Assembly (NCBI GenBank): GCA_030673735.1
Contig: DAOVIK010000047.1
Location: 1 to 9,505 of the forward strand
Reading direction: 5' to 3'
From: Anaerolineae bacterium
GTDB lineage: Bacteria; Chloroflexota; Anaerolineae; Anaerolineales; E44-bin32
DNA: 9,505 nucleotides
Positions 1-6,619 of the stretch are shown one piece after another. A model generated the notes under the pieces. The model worked only from the letters and a program-made list of their open reading frames with translations, did not search any database and was not told the origin of the DNA. Position 1 is the stretch's first letter; every line of letters begins with the position of its first letter. The position numbers were made by a program, and so were the translations under genes.

Positions 1-2
1 CA

Positions 3-140
3 CGTTCCGAATGCGAGGAATGGGACGATGAAGGCATCAACGATGCCAATTGGGAGTACCATTCGGGACGAACCTGCGAGGGCCTCGGCTACACCGAGCG
101 ATGTTCCGACGGCAGCTACCGGTGGTCTGGCGATTGCTAG
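3..140 (+). CDS. C-terminal fragment of a cysteine-rich hypothetical protein
   Basis: Reading frame 3 is open from the window edge to a TAG stop and gives 45 residues with a protein-like composition. It is rich in Cys, Trp, Asp, Glu and Gly, with Cys at fragment residues 4, 25, 34 and 45, the last just before the stop. The pattern CEGLGYTERCSDGSYRWSGDC looks like a small disulfide-stabilised, probably exported domain, but I do not recognise a family. The start lies outside the window. It is followed about 70 nt later by a GC-rich palindrome with a T-rich tail, which fits the end of a transcription unit. It lies outside the proposed island and is probably a backbone gene. The function is unknown. 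Confidence 0.55.
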   Translation, partial: RSECEEWDDEGINDANWEYHSGRTCEGLGYTERCSDGSYRWSGDC

Positions 141-208
141 GAGAGGGGCGGCTTTAGAACTCGAACGTAGGAGCACCATGCAACGCGTCTGACGACCCTC
201 CAAGGCGT

Positions 209-228
209 GCGGCTAGCCGCTTCTTATT
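209..228 (+). terminator. Possible rho-independent terminator after the left partial gene
   Basis: A perfect 12-nt palindrome, GCGGCTAGCCGC (209-220), is followed by the T-rich tail TTCTTATT. The stem is short (about 4-5 bp with a 2-4 nt loop), so this is a modest candidate. Its place 68 nt after the TAG at 138-140 is suitable. Confidence 0.35.
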
Positions 229-296
229 AACTCTATTGAGGCAGATCGTAGCTCCGAGTGACTGGTCCCGCTGCTCGCTACGAGCACTAAAGCACA

Positions 297-326
297 ACAT
301 GGCCGCGAAGCAGTTAGCGGCCATGT
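297..326 (-). terminator. 10-bp GC-rich hairpin, relative of the tRNA-Glu terminator
   Basis: Arms ACATGGCCGC (297-306) and GCGGCCATGT (317-326) pair perfectly over 10 bp around a 10-nt loop. The hairpin has the same total length (30 nt) and nearly the same arms as the hairpin at 8123-8152. It lies 28-29 nt from the TGCCCC of the adjacent tRNA-like remnant, as the right copy lies 28 nt from the true tRNA-Glu 3' end. On the minus strand it is followed by CTTTAG, and on the plus strand by CTTTCTGCTT, so it could stop transcription in either direction. Confidence 0.6.
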
Positions 327-355
327 CTTTCTGCTTAGCTTAGGTATCTTTTAGG

Positions 356-411
356 TGCCCCTAAGCGGATTCGAATCAAACCAAGTCCACGTGCTGCTAG
401 TCGAGAGATGG
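356..411 (-). pseudogene. Decayed tRNA-like remnant, probably from tRNA-Glu
   Basis: On the plus strand, 356-375 matches the 3' end of the intact tRNA-Glu (8181-8200) at 17 of 20 positions, covering TGCCCC and the GATTCGAA T-loop region. Further along, short blocks read on the minus strand (CCATC, ACTAG, CGTGG) appear in the same order as in tRNA-Glu, but the anticodon arm seems deleted and the T-stem no longer pairs. It cannot fold as a tRNA. T-loop sequence is shared by most tRNAs, so assignment to tRNA-Glu depends mainly on the neighbouring homologous hairpin. I interpret it as the displaced or duplicated tRNA end at the left border of an integrated element. Confidence 0.45.
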
Positions 412-476
412 TTTAGATGCTTGATACCTATGGGTGCCTTTGTCATCAAACTGGCAACATATAGCTAGCATGAAAG

Positions 477-743
477 GTGATCCGGTCGCTATCCACCATC
501 CTTTTTCTGATACTTGCTCTGGCAGCAGGATCAGTTCTTTGGGGGCAGGTCGGTACCATCCTTAGCCGAATGCCCCTCTGGGTGTTCGACGTATCGGCAG
601 CCCATAGGCTTTCTCCCGTGTCTGAGCAATCCTTTGCACGATGATCAGCTGCCGAGGGAGCATACGAAATACCTATCCCCGACTCGAGCAAATGGCTACT
701 GCATGATGTGTCACTTCACCCGAGTTATAATGCTATCGAGTAG
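477..743 (+). pseudogene. Possible small membrane protein gene broken by an in-frame TGA
   Basis: This frame begins at GTG 477 and gives a hydrophobic N-terminus, with a likely membrane helix over residues 6-23 (STILFLILALAAGSVLWG). It runs 55 codons to a TGA at 642-644, then stays open for 32 more protein-like codons (including AYEIPIPDSSKWLLHD) to TAG at 741-743. Deleting one A near 473-475 would turn the start into ATGAAGGTGATC (MKVIRS...), a more natural N-terminus, so a frameshift may also be present. No good ribosome site is visible. The end overlaps the convergent DUF411 gene by 11 bp. The family is unknown. A different frame contains CMMCH, which I do not favour. It may be island cargo in decay, or not a gene at all. 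Confidence 0.3.
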
Positions 744-1230
744 CGTAAACCCACACTTGTCCCTGCTGATCAAAGGCCAGGATTTGTAGCTGATATTGTG
801 CTTCTCCACCCATGCCCGGTGACCCCGGAGGCATTCCTGGAAGCGCCAGGCCGACGATATCCGGCTTCTCCATCAAGAGCTCTTGGATCACATCCACTGG
901 CACGTGCCCCTCAATAACGTACCCTTCCACCTCTGCCGTATGGCAAGAGGCCAGATCAGGAGTGATTCCCCAGCTGTCCTTCAGCTCCACCAATGCGTCA
1001 TTCGACATGTCGACCGTTTGGACTCTAAAGTTATGATCTTGTAGGTAGACCACCCACTGTGAACAGCATCCTCAAGTTGGGCTCTCATACACCATGATGG
1101 TGTGAGTTCTGATTTCGGAACCTGATGCAACGGTTGCGGCAGGCGCTTGCCCTGAACATGCTGCAAATACCAGAGCTAACCCGATGACTATCCCTACTCC
1201 CAAGAAGCCCGACCATTTTTCTCGCGTCAT
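733..1230 (-). CDS. DUF411 (CopG-like) copper-binding lipoprotein with in-frame TGA at the first motif cysteine
   Basis: This 165-residue protein starts at ATG 1230, behind a strong GGGAGGT ribosome site (1238-1244). Residues 8-24 are a hydrophobic signal ending in FAAC, so Cys25 is a likely lipidation site. The core matches DUF411: YESPT at 48-52, then codon 53 = TGA (1072-1074), then GCCSQWVVYL, SCHTAEVEGYVIEGHVP and PGMPPGSPGM. Family members have Cys at codon 53 (SPxCGCC). Homologues such as CopG bind copper through these cysteines and are encoded beside copper exporters, as here. The frame is intact on both sides of the TGA. Either the TGA encodes selenocysteine, supported by the hairpin at 1041-1057, or it is a nonsense mutation. 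If it is a stop, only a 52-residue signal-containing peptide is made. The gene lies 158 nt after the CopB gene and is last in the cluster. Confidence 0.85.
1041..1057 (-). promoter_or_regulatory. SECIS-like hairpin downstream of the DUF411 TGA
   Basis: In the mRNA this reads GUGGGU-GGUCU-ACCUAC: a 6-bp stem (one G-U pair) and a 5-nt loop. It starts 14 nt after the UGA, and the loop GGU is at nucleotides 24-26 counted from the U of UGA. The E. coli fdhF SECIS, as I recall it, carries GGUCU in its apical loop at nearly the same distance, and the loop G and U are SelB contacts. The stem is short and lies in coding sequence, so chance is possible. Confidence 0.45.
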
Positions 1231-1330
1231 ACTCGATACCTCCCGTCTCACATGGTTTTCTGCACATTCTTCCAGCCCCCGAATTTACTGGCCCATGGTG
1301 ATCCTTGGTCTTTTTTTTATACCCATCACT

Positions 1331-1353
1331 GATCCAAGCTTTGCGGCTGGATC
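1331..1353 (-). promoter_or_regulatory. Intergenic hairpin between CopB and DUF411 genes
   Basis: GATCCA...TGGATC arms (6 bp, extendable by GC/GC with a one-base bulge) enclose about 6-11 nt. On the minus strand no U-run follows; instead TATAAAAAAAA comes next (1311-1321), whose TATAAA could serve as a -10 box about 80 nt before the DUF411 start. No matching -35 is visible. It may separate or tune DUF411 expression relative to copB. Confidence 0.25.
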
Positions 1354-1388
1354 GGCTATCAGAAGTGGCACGACATTGACATCAGACC

Positions 1389-3665
1389 CTAGCCAATTGG
1401 CAACGCCTCGATGTTCATTTGTGCATCGAACTCATCACTTCCAACTGGATGATACAGGCTTCCAACTTCGCGGCGCAGCAATTGGGCATTGATCGCCACG
1501 ATCACTGTACTAAGGGACATGAACAGCGCGCCGAGTGCGGGTGATAGCAGAAAGCCGCTGCCGAAGGCCGCCAGAATGCCGGCCGCCAGCGGGATGGCAA
1601 CGATGTTGTAAGCAGTTGCCCAGATCAGGTTCTGCACCATCTTGTGGTAGGTGGCTCGACTGAGTTCAAAGATCTTCACCACGTCCAGCGGATTGCTTCG
1701 CACGAGAATGATGTCGGCGGCTTCGATGGCTACGTCAGTCCCACCACCGATGGCGATACCAACATCGGCTCGCGTGAGCGCGGGGGCGTCATTAACACCA
1801 TCCCCCACCATGGCTACTCGCCTGCCCTCTGCTTGGAGTTTCAGCACCTTCTGGTCCTTGTGCTCAGGCAGCACTTCGGCGAAGGTGGTATGAATGCCGA
1901 GTTCTTCCGCAACTGTGGCTGCGACTGCCATGCTGTCTCCGGTTAGCATCGCTACCTCGATTCCCATCTCATGCAGGCGGTCTACGGCCTGCCGGCTTTC
2001 TGGCCGCACGACATCTGCAAGGGCAAAGGCCGCCACTGGATTTCCCTTGTTAATCAGATACACAACTGACTGGCCCTTCTCCCCTGCTTGTTCGGAAAAC
2101 GCCTGCAACGCTTTTGGTACCGTAATGTCAAGCTTCTCCAAAAGGCGCGGGCCGCCGACATGCGCAAGGCCACCGGAATGCCGAGCGCGAATGCCTCGTC
2201 CTTTGATTGCCTCGAATTCGTAGACCTGTGGGAGCTGGAGGCTTTTCTCCTCCGCGCTCCGCCGGATAGCCTGGGCGATCAGATGCTCGGAATCTCCTTC
2301 GAGTGCTGCCGCGAGAGCCAGAGCTTGATCTTCAGACCAACCTTCTGATACCTGTATGCCAACGACGCCGAAAAGGCCACTGGTGAGCGTACCAGTCTTA
2401 TCGAAGATTACCGTATCGAGTTCACGCGCCGTCTCGAGTGCAAGGCGATTCCGGATCAAGATCCCATTGCGGGCGCCCAATGAAGTGCTGATAGCCACTA
2501 CCAATGGGATCGCCAGACCTAGTGCATGCGGGCAGGCAATCACGAGCACGGTCACCGCCCTTTCAAGGACCGTCAAGTCAAAGCCGATCGCGAGGATCCA
2601 GGCGATGGAGGTGATGATTGCCACCGCAACAGCGATGTAGAACAACCAGCCGGCTGCCTTGTCGGCCAGAATCTGAGTAGCTGACTTGCTTGCCTGTGCC
2701 TCAGCCACAAGGCGCATGATGCCCGCCAGGGCCGTCTGGTCGCCAATGGCGGTGACTCTCAGCCTCAGACTACCATCTCCATTCACTGTACCGGCGATCA
2801 CGGGATCCCCGGCCGTTTTCTTCAATGGTCTGGATTCCCCGGTGATCATGGCCTCATTGACCGGCGACGCGCCTTGGATGATTTCACCGTCTGCCGGGAT
2901 GCTTGCTCCTGGTCGGACAAGTACTAAGTCACCCTCCCGGAGCTGAGCGACGGGTACGATCTCCGTCTCTCCGCCGGTCAGGATGCGCTCAGCCGTATCC
3001 GGCATCAAACGCGCCAATTCAGTAAGCGCACCGGAGGCCTGCCGGACGCTTCGCATCTCGATCCAGTGGCCGAGGAGCATCACGTCGATCAAGGTGGCCA
3101 TCTCCCAGAAGAAGCCGCTGGATGGATCGTAGAAGATCGCAAAGAGGCTGTAGCCAAAGGCCACCGAGATCGCCAGCGATATCAACGTCATCATGCCAGG
3201 AGCCCGATTGCGGATCTCGGGAACAGCCATCTTAAGAAACAGGGAACCACCATAGAAGAGAAGCAATGTAGCGAAAGCAGGTCCGACCCATCGAGCGCCT
3301 GGAAATACAGGCAGGCTGAAGCCTAACCACTGCTGAATCGTTGGGCTAAAGAGCAGGATCGGGATCGTAATCAGCAAGCTGACCCAGAAGCGGCGGCGAA
3401 AGATATCTTCATGGCCTGTGTGATCTGTATGTGCGCGATGGCCCTCGTGTTCGCGATGTGCATCGTGGCCAGCATGCGCAGCGGCCCCATCGACCTGGTC
3501 CATGGGGTCTGGCTGCATCTTGCCGTGAGCGTGCTCCTCGGCAGTGTCCTGATGCGGACCACGAGCGTCATGCAACGCATGAATATCGCCAGCCACAGGT
3601 GCTGAAGGGGGCTCAGAATGGCCCTCATGCTTTTGATCTGGTGAATGTTTGGTGTGATCATCCAT
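1389..3665 (-). CDS. copB: CopB-type heavy-metal P1B-ATPase with His-rich N-terminus
   Basis: This is a 758-residue copper/silver-exporting P-type ATPase of the inner membrane. Residues 1-90 form a histidine-rich metal-binding tail (DAHREHEGHRAHTDHTGH) in place of the CxxC heavy-metal domains of CopA. Membrane helices begin near residue 92. Motifs seen are TGES 275-278 (actuator), CPH 378-380 in the metal-transport helix, DKTGT 422-426 with phosphorylated Asp422, SEHL around His461, TGDS 575-578 and GDGVND 621-626. The last helices carry AYN at 685-687 and MSLSTVIVAINA at 716-727. The CPH motif and MSxST helix define the CopB (P1B-3) group, usually linked to Cu(II) and/or Ag(I). The nucleotide-binding His is followed by Leu, where most P1B pumps have Pro. 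The gene overlaps the methyltransferase stop by 8 bp (ATGGATGA), so translation is coupled. It ends in TAG. Confidence 0.96.
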   Translation of the reverse strand: MDDHTKHSPDQKHEGHSEPPSAPVAGDIHALHDARGPHQDTAEEHAHGKMQPDPMDQVDGAAAHAGHDAHREHEGHRAHTDHTGHEDIFRRRFWVSLLITIPILLFSPTIQQWLGFSLPVFPGARWVGPAFATLLLFYGGSLFLKMAVPEIRNRAPGMMTLISLAISVAFGYSLFAIFYDPSSGFFWEMATLIDVMLLGHWIEMRSVRQASGALTELARLMPDTAERILTGGETEIVPVAQLREGDLVLVRPGASIPADGEIIQGASPVNEAMITGESRPLKKTAGDPVIAGTVNGDGSLRLRVTAIGDQTALAGIMRLVAEAQASKSATQILADKAAGWLFYIAVAVAIITSIAWILAIGFDLTVLERAVTVLVIACPHALGLAIPLVVAISTSLGARNGILIRNRLALETARELDTVIFDKTGTLTSGLFGVVGIQVSEGWSEDQALALAAALEGDSEHLIAQAIRRSAEEKSLQLPQVYEFEAIKGRGIRARHSGGLAHVGGPRLLEKLDITVPKALQAFSEQAGEKGQSVVYLINKGNPVAAFALADVVRPESRQAVDRLHEMGIEVAMLTGDSMAVAATVAEELGIHTTFAEVLPEHKDQKVLKLQAEGRRVAMVGDGVNDAPALTRADVGIAIGGGTDVAIEAADIILVRSNPLDVVKIFELSRATYHKMVQNLIWATAYNIVAIPLAAGILAAFGSGFLLSPALGALFMSLSTVIVAINAQLLRREVGSLYHPVGSDEFDAQMNIEALPIG

Positions 3666-4320
3666 GCTTCATAGCTCCCTCTCCCTCGCGTTCCTCCGGA
3701 ACCCGGGCTTGTACCAGCTTGAAGATACCGATGTTATCAAGGCCGCGGATATCTTCGATCAGCAGTCCTGAATTTTTGACGTTTGCGATCGGATCGCGGT
3801 TGATATGAGGGCCCATCATTCGCACAACAAACGGATCCAACCAATCCATCAGCTTTCCCAGAATTAGATTACTGGAGCGGACGTGCTCAAGAAGAACCAC
3901 CCGCCCACCAGGCTTTACGACGCGTTTGACTTCTTGCAAGCCGGTGATCGGATCCGGAACAGAGCAGAAGACAAATGTTCCGACGGCAGCGTCAAACGCG
4001 TCTGCACCAAACTGTAGCTCCTGGGCATCCATCTGGAGTAGCCGCGCAGGATTGCTCATGGCTTGAGCCATCTCCCGGGCGCGGGACAGCATTCTCTCGC
4101 TCAAATCAATACCGGTCACAGATGCCGCTTGTGGATGATACGTAAGGTTCTTACCTGTGCCCACTCCGATCTCAAGGATCTTCTTTCCGTCAATACCCAC
4201 CCAGGCTTGTTTGCGCCAAGGCCCGTAGAAACACTCCGGCAGAATCTCCATCCAATCGTAGAAACGGGAAATGCGGTCGTAGCGTCGCGCGGTCTTTGTG
4301 GTTTCTTGATCTTGTACCAT
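3658..4320 (-). CDS. Class I SAM-dependent methyltransferase (UbiE/phospholipid N-methyltransferase-like)
   Basis: The gene encodes 220 residues from ATG 4320, chosen because AGGAAG lies 5 nt upstream. A longer frame from 4383 would add an unlikely N-terminus. N-terminal YDRISRFYDWME is typical of UbiE/PmtA-like enzymes. Motif I is EIGVGTGKN (50-58), the acidic SAM ribose ligand is in GIDLS (70-74), and FDAAVGTFVFCSVPDP (109-124) and VKPGGRVVLLEH (135-146) are later motifs. The enzyme would transfer methyl groups from S-adenosylmethionine; the acceptor cannot be read from sequence. Phospholipid, quinone or a small molecule are all possible. It sits between the PepSY protein and CopB genes and is translationally coupled to CopB, which suggests a role in membrane adjustment or metal stress. 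The TGA stop here is a true stop, because reading through soon meets more TGA codons. Confidence 0.9.
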   Translation of the reverse strand: MVQDQETTKTARRYDRISRFYDWMEILPECFYGPWRKQAWVGIDGKKILEIGVGTGKNLTYHPQAASVTGIDLSERMLSRAREMAQAMSNPARLLQMDAQELQFGADAFDAAVGTFVFCSVPDPITGLQEVKRVVKPGGRVVLLEHVRSSNLILGKLMDWLDPFVVRMMGPHINRDPIANVKNSGLLIEDIRGLDNIGIFKLVQARVPEEREGEGAMKHG

Positions 4321-4357
4321 GTCACTTCCTATCGCTGCGCAGCACATTTTCAGTCGC

Positions 4358-4379
4358 CTGGAGAGCATACGCTCTCCGG
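4358..4379 (-). promoter_or_regulatory. Strong intercistronic hairpin before the methyltransferase gene
   Basis: GGAGAGC (4360-4366) and GCTCTCC (4371-4377) pair perfectly around a 4-nt loop, with C-G and T-G pairs extending the stem to 9 bp. It lies in the 75-nt gap between the PepSY protein stop and the methyltransferase start. No U-run follows on the minus strand, so it is more likely an mRNA stability or processing element than a full terminator. Confidence 0.4.
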
Positions 4380-4395
4380 GCATTTGCAGGTTGGA

Positions 4396-5142
4396 CTAGT
4401 GATCCGCGTGGTCAGTCATGGCGATGAAGGTTCCGTGCCAGCTATGCAGCCATACTTGCCCCGTTTCTCCATGCACGCTCAGCATTCCAGCAACTTCGCC
4501 ATCAACCTCAGTGTGGATGGTGTAATAGCCGTAGAAGGCATCGGCCTCGTCGCCAGCATCCACCCCGGGGTAGGCGCGATCAAGGTATTGCTGCGCTAAC
4601 CGGATTGCCTCGCTAGGGCTGACGCTCATCTCATTGCTGCTAATGGCGCTGCCTCGCCCCATCATCGATCCCGACATCATGGATCCCGCGCCGCCCATCA
4701 TGCCGTACTTAGCATTCCACATCATTGTCGGCCCGTGCTCCGGTTGGATGGCGCCCGTTTGCGGGTCGATAAGGATCTCAAAGGCGCCGATACCAGTATC
4801 GACTTCCTCGATGATCGCATAGAAGTGATTGTCAAACTGCATCACCTCCGCAACTTTGAATGACTCGTTGAAGCTAGCTGCATATTCCTCAGCCGCTTCA
4901 ACAGCCTCTTCCAGTGAGGACGCTCCGGATCCCGATGTCCATTCTGAGCCCATCATACCCAGGGCCTGCTGTCCATAGCTGCCCAGCCCCGAGCAGCCTG
5001 TCATGGAACCAAGAACCATCTGGAATGGGCTCATCCATGCGGTGCTCCAACCTCCTCTGGCAAACCATCCGATACCAACGCCTGCAAGCACCAATACAAG
5101 AGCAAGAATGGCTATACCAGATACGATCAATACGTTTCTCAT
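4396..5142 (-). CDS. Membrane-anchored Met-rich PepSY-like protein
   Basis: This is a 248-residue protein if translation starts at ATG 5142, which has GGGAG at a 6-nt spacing; ATG 5145 directly before it is possible but only 3 nt from GGGAG. Residues 3-28 form one membrane helix (LIVSGIAILALVLVLAGVGIGW). The rest should lie outside the cytoplasm. Two PepSY-like alpha/beta repeats occur: about 77-138 (LEEAVEAAEEY ... EILIDPQTGAI) and 176-235 (SEAIRLAQQYL ... SVHGETGQVW). They are linked by a Met-rich segment at about 140-164 (MMGGAGSMMSGSMMGRG) that could bind Cu(I) through thioethers. The C-terminus also has several His (SWHGTF, DHADH). Similar genes often accompany SHOCT proteins and metal pumps. 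I infer copper binding or buffering; no enzyme motif is seen. Confidence 0.85.
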   Translation of the reverse strand: MRNVLIVSGIAILALVLVLAGVGIGWFARGGWSTAWMSPFQMVLGSMTGCSGLGSYGQQALGMMGSEWTSGSGASSLEEAVEAAEEYAASFNESFKVAEVMQFDNHFYAIIEEVDTGIGAFEILIDPQTGAIQPEHGPTMMWNAKYGMMGGAGSMMSGSMMGRGSAISSNEMSVSPSEAIRLAQQYLDRAYPGVDAGDEADAFYGYYTIHTEVDGEVAGMLSVHGETGQVWLHSWHGTFIAMTDHADH

Positions 5143-5153
5143 CATCTACTCCC

Positions 5154-5399
5154 TTACTTTGTCAGTTCATCACGCATTGCGCGATATTCTTCACGATTGA
5201 TTTCGCCAGCCGCAAAACGGCGCTGGAGAATATCAGATGCGGTTTCGCCTGGTGCTTGCATACCAAGGCGCGGATTTATCGCTCCGAGCTTCGGGAATAA
5301 TCTTCCCAGCAGCCAGATCGCCAATCCGATGATCAACACCAGGAAGATGAAGAATACAGCGATTCCCAGTGTTCCCAAACCCATTCCAAAACCCATCAT
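5154..5399 (-). CDS. Small SHOCT-domain membrane protein
   Basis: The 81-residue protein has one membrane helix at about residues 8-32 (LGTLGIAVFFIFLVLIIGLAIWLLG). Its C-terminal SHOCT domain is at about 55-80, with the typical ILQRRFAAGEINREEYRAM pattern (family consensus: a 'LK.ryArGEIs.eEye.~' motif). SHOCT is a short oligomerisation-type domain at protein ends. AAAAGGAG (5408-5415) lies 8 nt before ATG 5399; a second ATG follows at 5396. It ends in TAA 8-11 nt before the PepSY protein start, so the two are one operon. It is the first gene after the proposed regulator-controlled promoter. It likely serves as a membrane scaffold; the biochemical role is unknown. Confidence 0.88.
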   Translation of the reverse strand: MMGFGMGLGTLGIAVFFIFLVLIIGLAIWLLGRLFPKLGAINPRLGMQAPGETASDILQRRFAAGEINREEYRAMRDELTK

Positions 5400-5476
5400 G
5401 ACTCACACTCCTTTTGCATTTCCGGGGCGCAAGGCTGTCCGGTATGCCAAAGGTTAGCAAACCAGCATGACGGAAC

Positions 5477-5506
5477 AATAAAGCTAATGTGACAGTATGG
5501 TGACAA
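5477..5506 (-). promoter_or_regulatory. Promoter with 11-bp-period direct repeat before the SHOCT-PepSY-copB operon
   Basis: On the minus strand TGTCAC occurs twice (5500-5505 and 5489-5494), with starts 11 nt apart. This is the usual geometry for OmpR/PhoB-family regulator dimers. The first repeat overlaps a -35-like TTGTCA (5501-5506, 5 of 6 to consensus); 18 nt further is TTTATT (5477-5482, 4 of 6) as a -10. It begins 7 nt after the kinase gene stop. A leader of about 70 nt with a weak GCAT/CCGG hairpin (5416-5447) precedes the SHOCT gene ribosome site. I infer that the upstream response regulator binds here. Confidence 0.5.
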
Positions 5507-5512
5507 ACGGGA

Positions 5513-6619
5513 TTAGGAAGAAAGTGGTAGAAAAACGGTGAAAGTACTCCCTTGGCCAAGGCCGGGGGATTCAGCCACAATGCGTCCGGAATGTGCTTCT
5601 ACCAGATGGCGGGCGATTGTCAGGCCAACGCCAGTGCCTCCACCGGGGCGGGCGCGCGATTTATCCACCCGGTAGAAGCGCTCGAAGATTCGGTCCAGTT
5701 CGTGCTCCGGAATTCCTGCGCCGGTGTCACGAACTTTGACAATAAGATTGCCCGGCTTCTCCTCTACATCTACGTACACCTCGCCCCCCACCGGCGTGTA
5801 CTGAAGGGCATTGCCGAGCAGGTTGAGCATCACCTGCGTTAGGCGCTGTGGGTCGGCACTAATCTGTGCGGGTGTCGCAGAGATGTCGACTTTCAGCTCG
5901 ACGCCCTTATCGTCATACTGTCCCTGCAGCCGACGGACAACTTCACTGATTAGCTCGCCTGGGGAGACAAGCTTCATCTCAAGCTGGATCTGGCCAGCCT
6001 CCGCACGAGAAAGCTCTTCGAGGTCCTGCACCAGACGCTGCAGCCGGTTGACCTCCCTCTGGACATCAATCAAAGCATCGGTCTCGATCGGCATGACCCC
6101 ATCAACGAGCGCTTCCATGGTTCCCTTGATGCTCGCGAGAGGATTTCGCAACTCGTGTGCCAGATCACCAATCAATGATAGCCGGCGCTGCTCCGTTTGT
6201 TCGAGCGTCTCCGCCATGCGGTTGAAAGACCGCGCCATGGAACCGAGTTCGTCCTCACTGCGGACCTCAACCCGGCGCTGGTATTCTCCGCTAGCGATCG
6301 AGCGGCTTGCGTCCTTCATACTCTCGATCGGAGCGGTGATGCGGCGCGTGGTGAAGATGCTGATCGCGATTGCTGCAGCGATCGAAACACCCATCGCGAC
6401 GAGCAGGATCTCGGTTAGGGCGGTGGCGAAGTTCTCCAGCAAATCCGCGGCCAGGGCCGGGTCGTCACCCACGATCTCCTGCATGCGGGCTATGTGGCGG
6501 CCCAACGCTACAGGAGCGTGGATCTCCGCCGCAAGGATCATGACCAATCCGCCGATGAGAATGATTAAGAGATAGGAAAGAAAGACTTTTAGCCCGATTC
6601 GCTCACGGAGTAGCTTCAT
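5513..6619 (-). CDS. HAMP/HisKA membrane sensor histidine kinase (BaeS/CusS-like)
   Basis: This 368-residue kinase has membrane helices at about 11-31 and 69-90, enclosing a short extracytoplasmic sensor loop of about 37 residues. A HAMP domain follows (RRITAPIESMKDAS...SEDELGSMARSFNRM, about 91-143). The HisKA box is LIGDLAHELRNPLASIKG with phosphorylated His155. The ATP-binding domain has N-box NLLGNALQYTP (N266/N270), G1 DTGAGI (298-303), F-box FERFYR and G2 GGGTGVGLTIA (326-336). All catalytic motifs are intact, so it should autophosphorylate. Its start overlaps the response regulator stop (ATGA, 6616-6619), so the pair is translationally coupled. The signal is inferred to be copper or silver from the operon; the small sensor loop has only a few His/Met residues and does not prove it. 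It ends in TAA at 5513. Confidence 0.95.
   Translation of the reverse strand: MKLLRERIGLKVFLSYLLIILIGGLVMILAAEIHAPVALGRHIARMQEIVGDDPALAADLLENFATALTEILLVAMGVSIAAAIAISIFTTRRITAPIESMKDASRSIASGEYQRRVEVRSEDELGSMARSFNRMAETLEQTEQRRLSLIGDLAHELRNPLASIKGTMEALVDGVMPIETDALIDVQREVNRLQRLVQDLEELSRAEAGQIQLEMKLVSPGELISEVVRRLQGQYDDKGVELKVDISATPAQISADPQRLTQVMLNLLGNALQYTPVGGEVYVDVEEKPGNLIVKVRDTGAGIPEHELDRIFERFYRVDKSRARPGGGTGVGLTIARHLVEAHSGRIVAESPGLGQGSTFTVFLPLSS

Larger units (their letters stand above)
141..476. other. Gene-free left border stretch
   Basis: No convincing coding sequence lies here. The stretch holds the terminator-like palindrome at 209-228, the hairpin at 297-326 and the tRNA-like remnant at 356-411. 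I see nothing else of note. The part from 412 to 476 is AT-richer and could carry a promoter for the following small ORF, but no good -35/-10 pair is visible. Confidence 0.6.

Noticed and set aside
514..789. Plus-strand frame with a CMMCH (cytochrome c-like) motif
   Set aside because: It runs into the reverse of the DUF411 gene, has no signal peptide or family match, and a single CxxCH occurs easily by chance.
1311..1321. Run of eight T on the plus strand as a terminator
   Set aside because: No strong stem lies just upstream on that strand, and no plus-strand gene ends there.
4321..4383. Longer methyltransferase start at 4383
   Set aside because: The extra residues are not like the family, and AGGAAG is well placed for ATG 4320.
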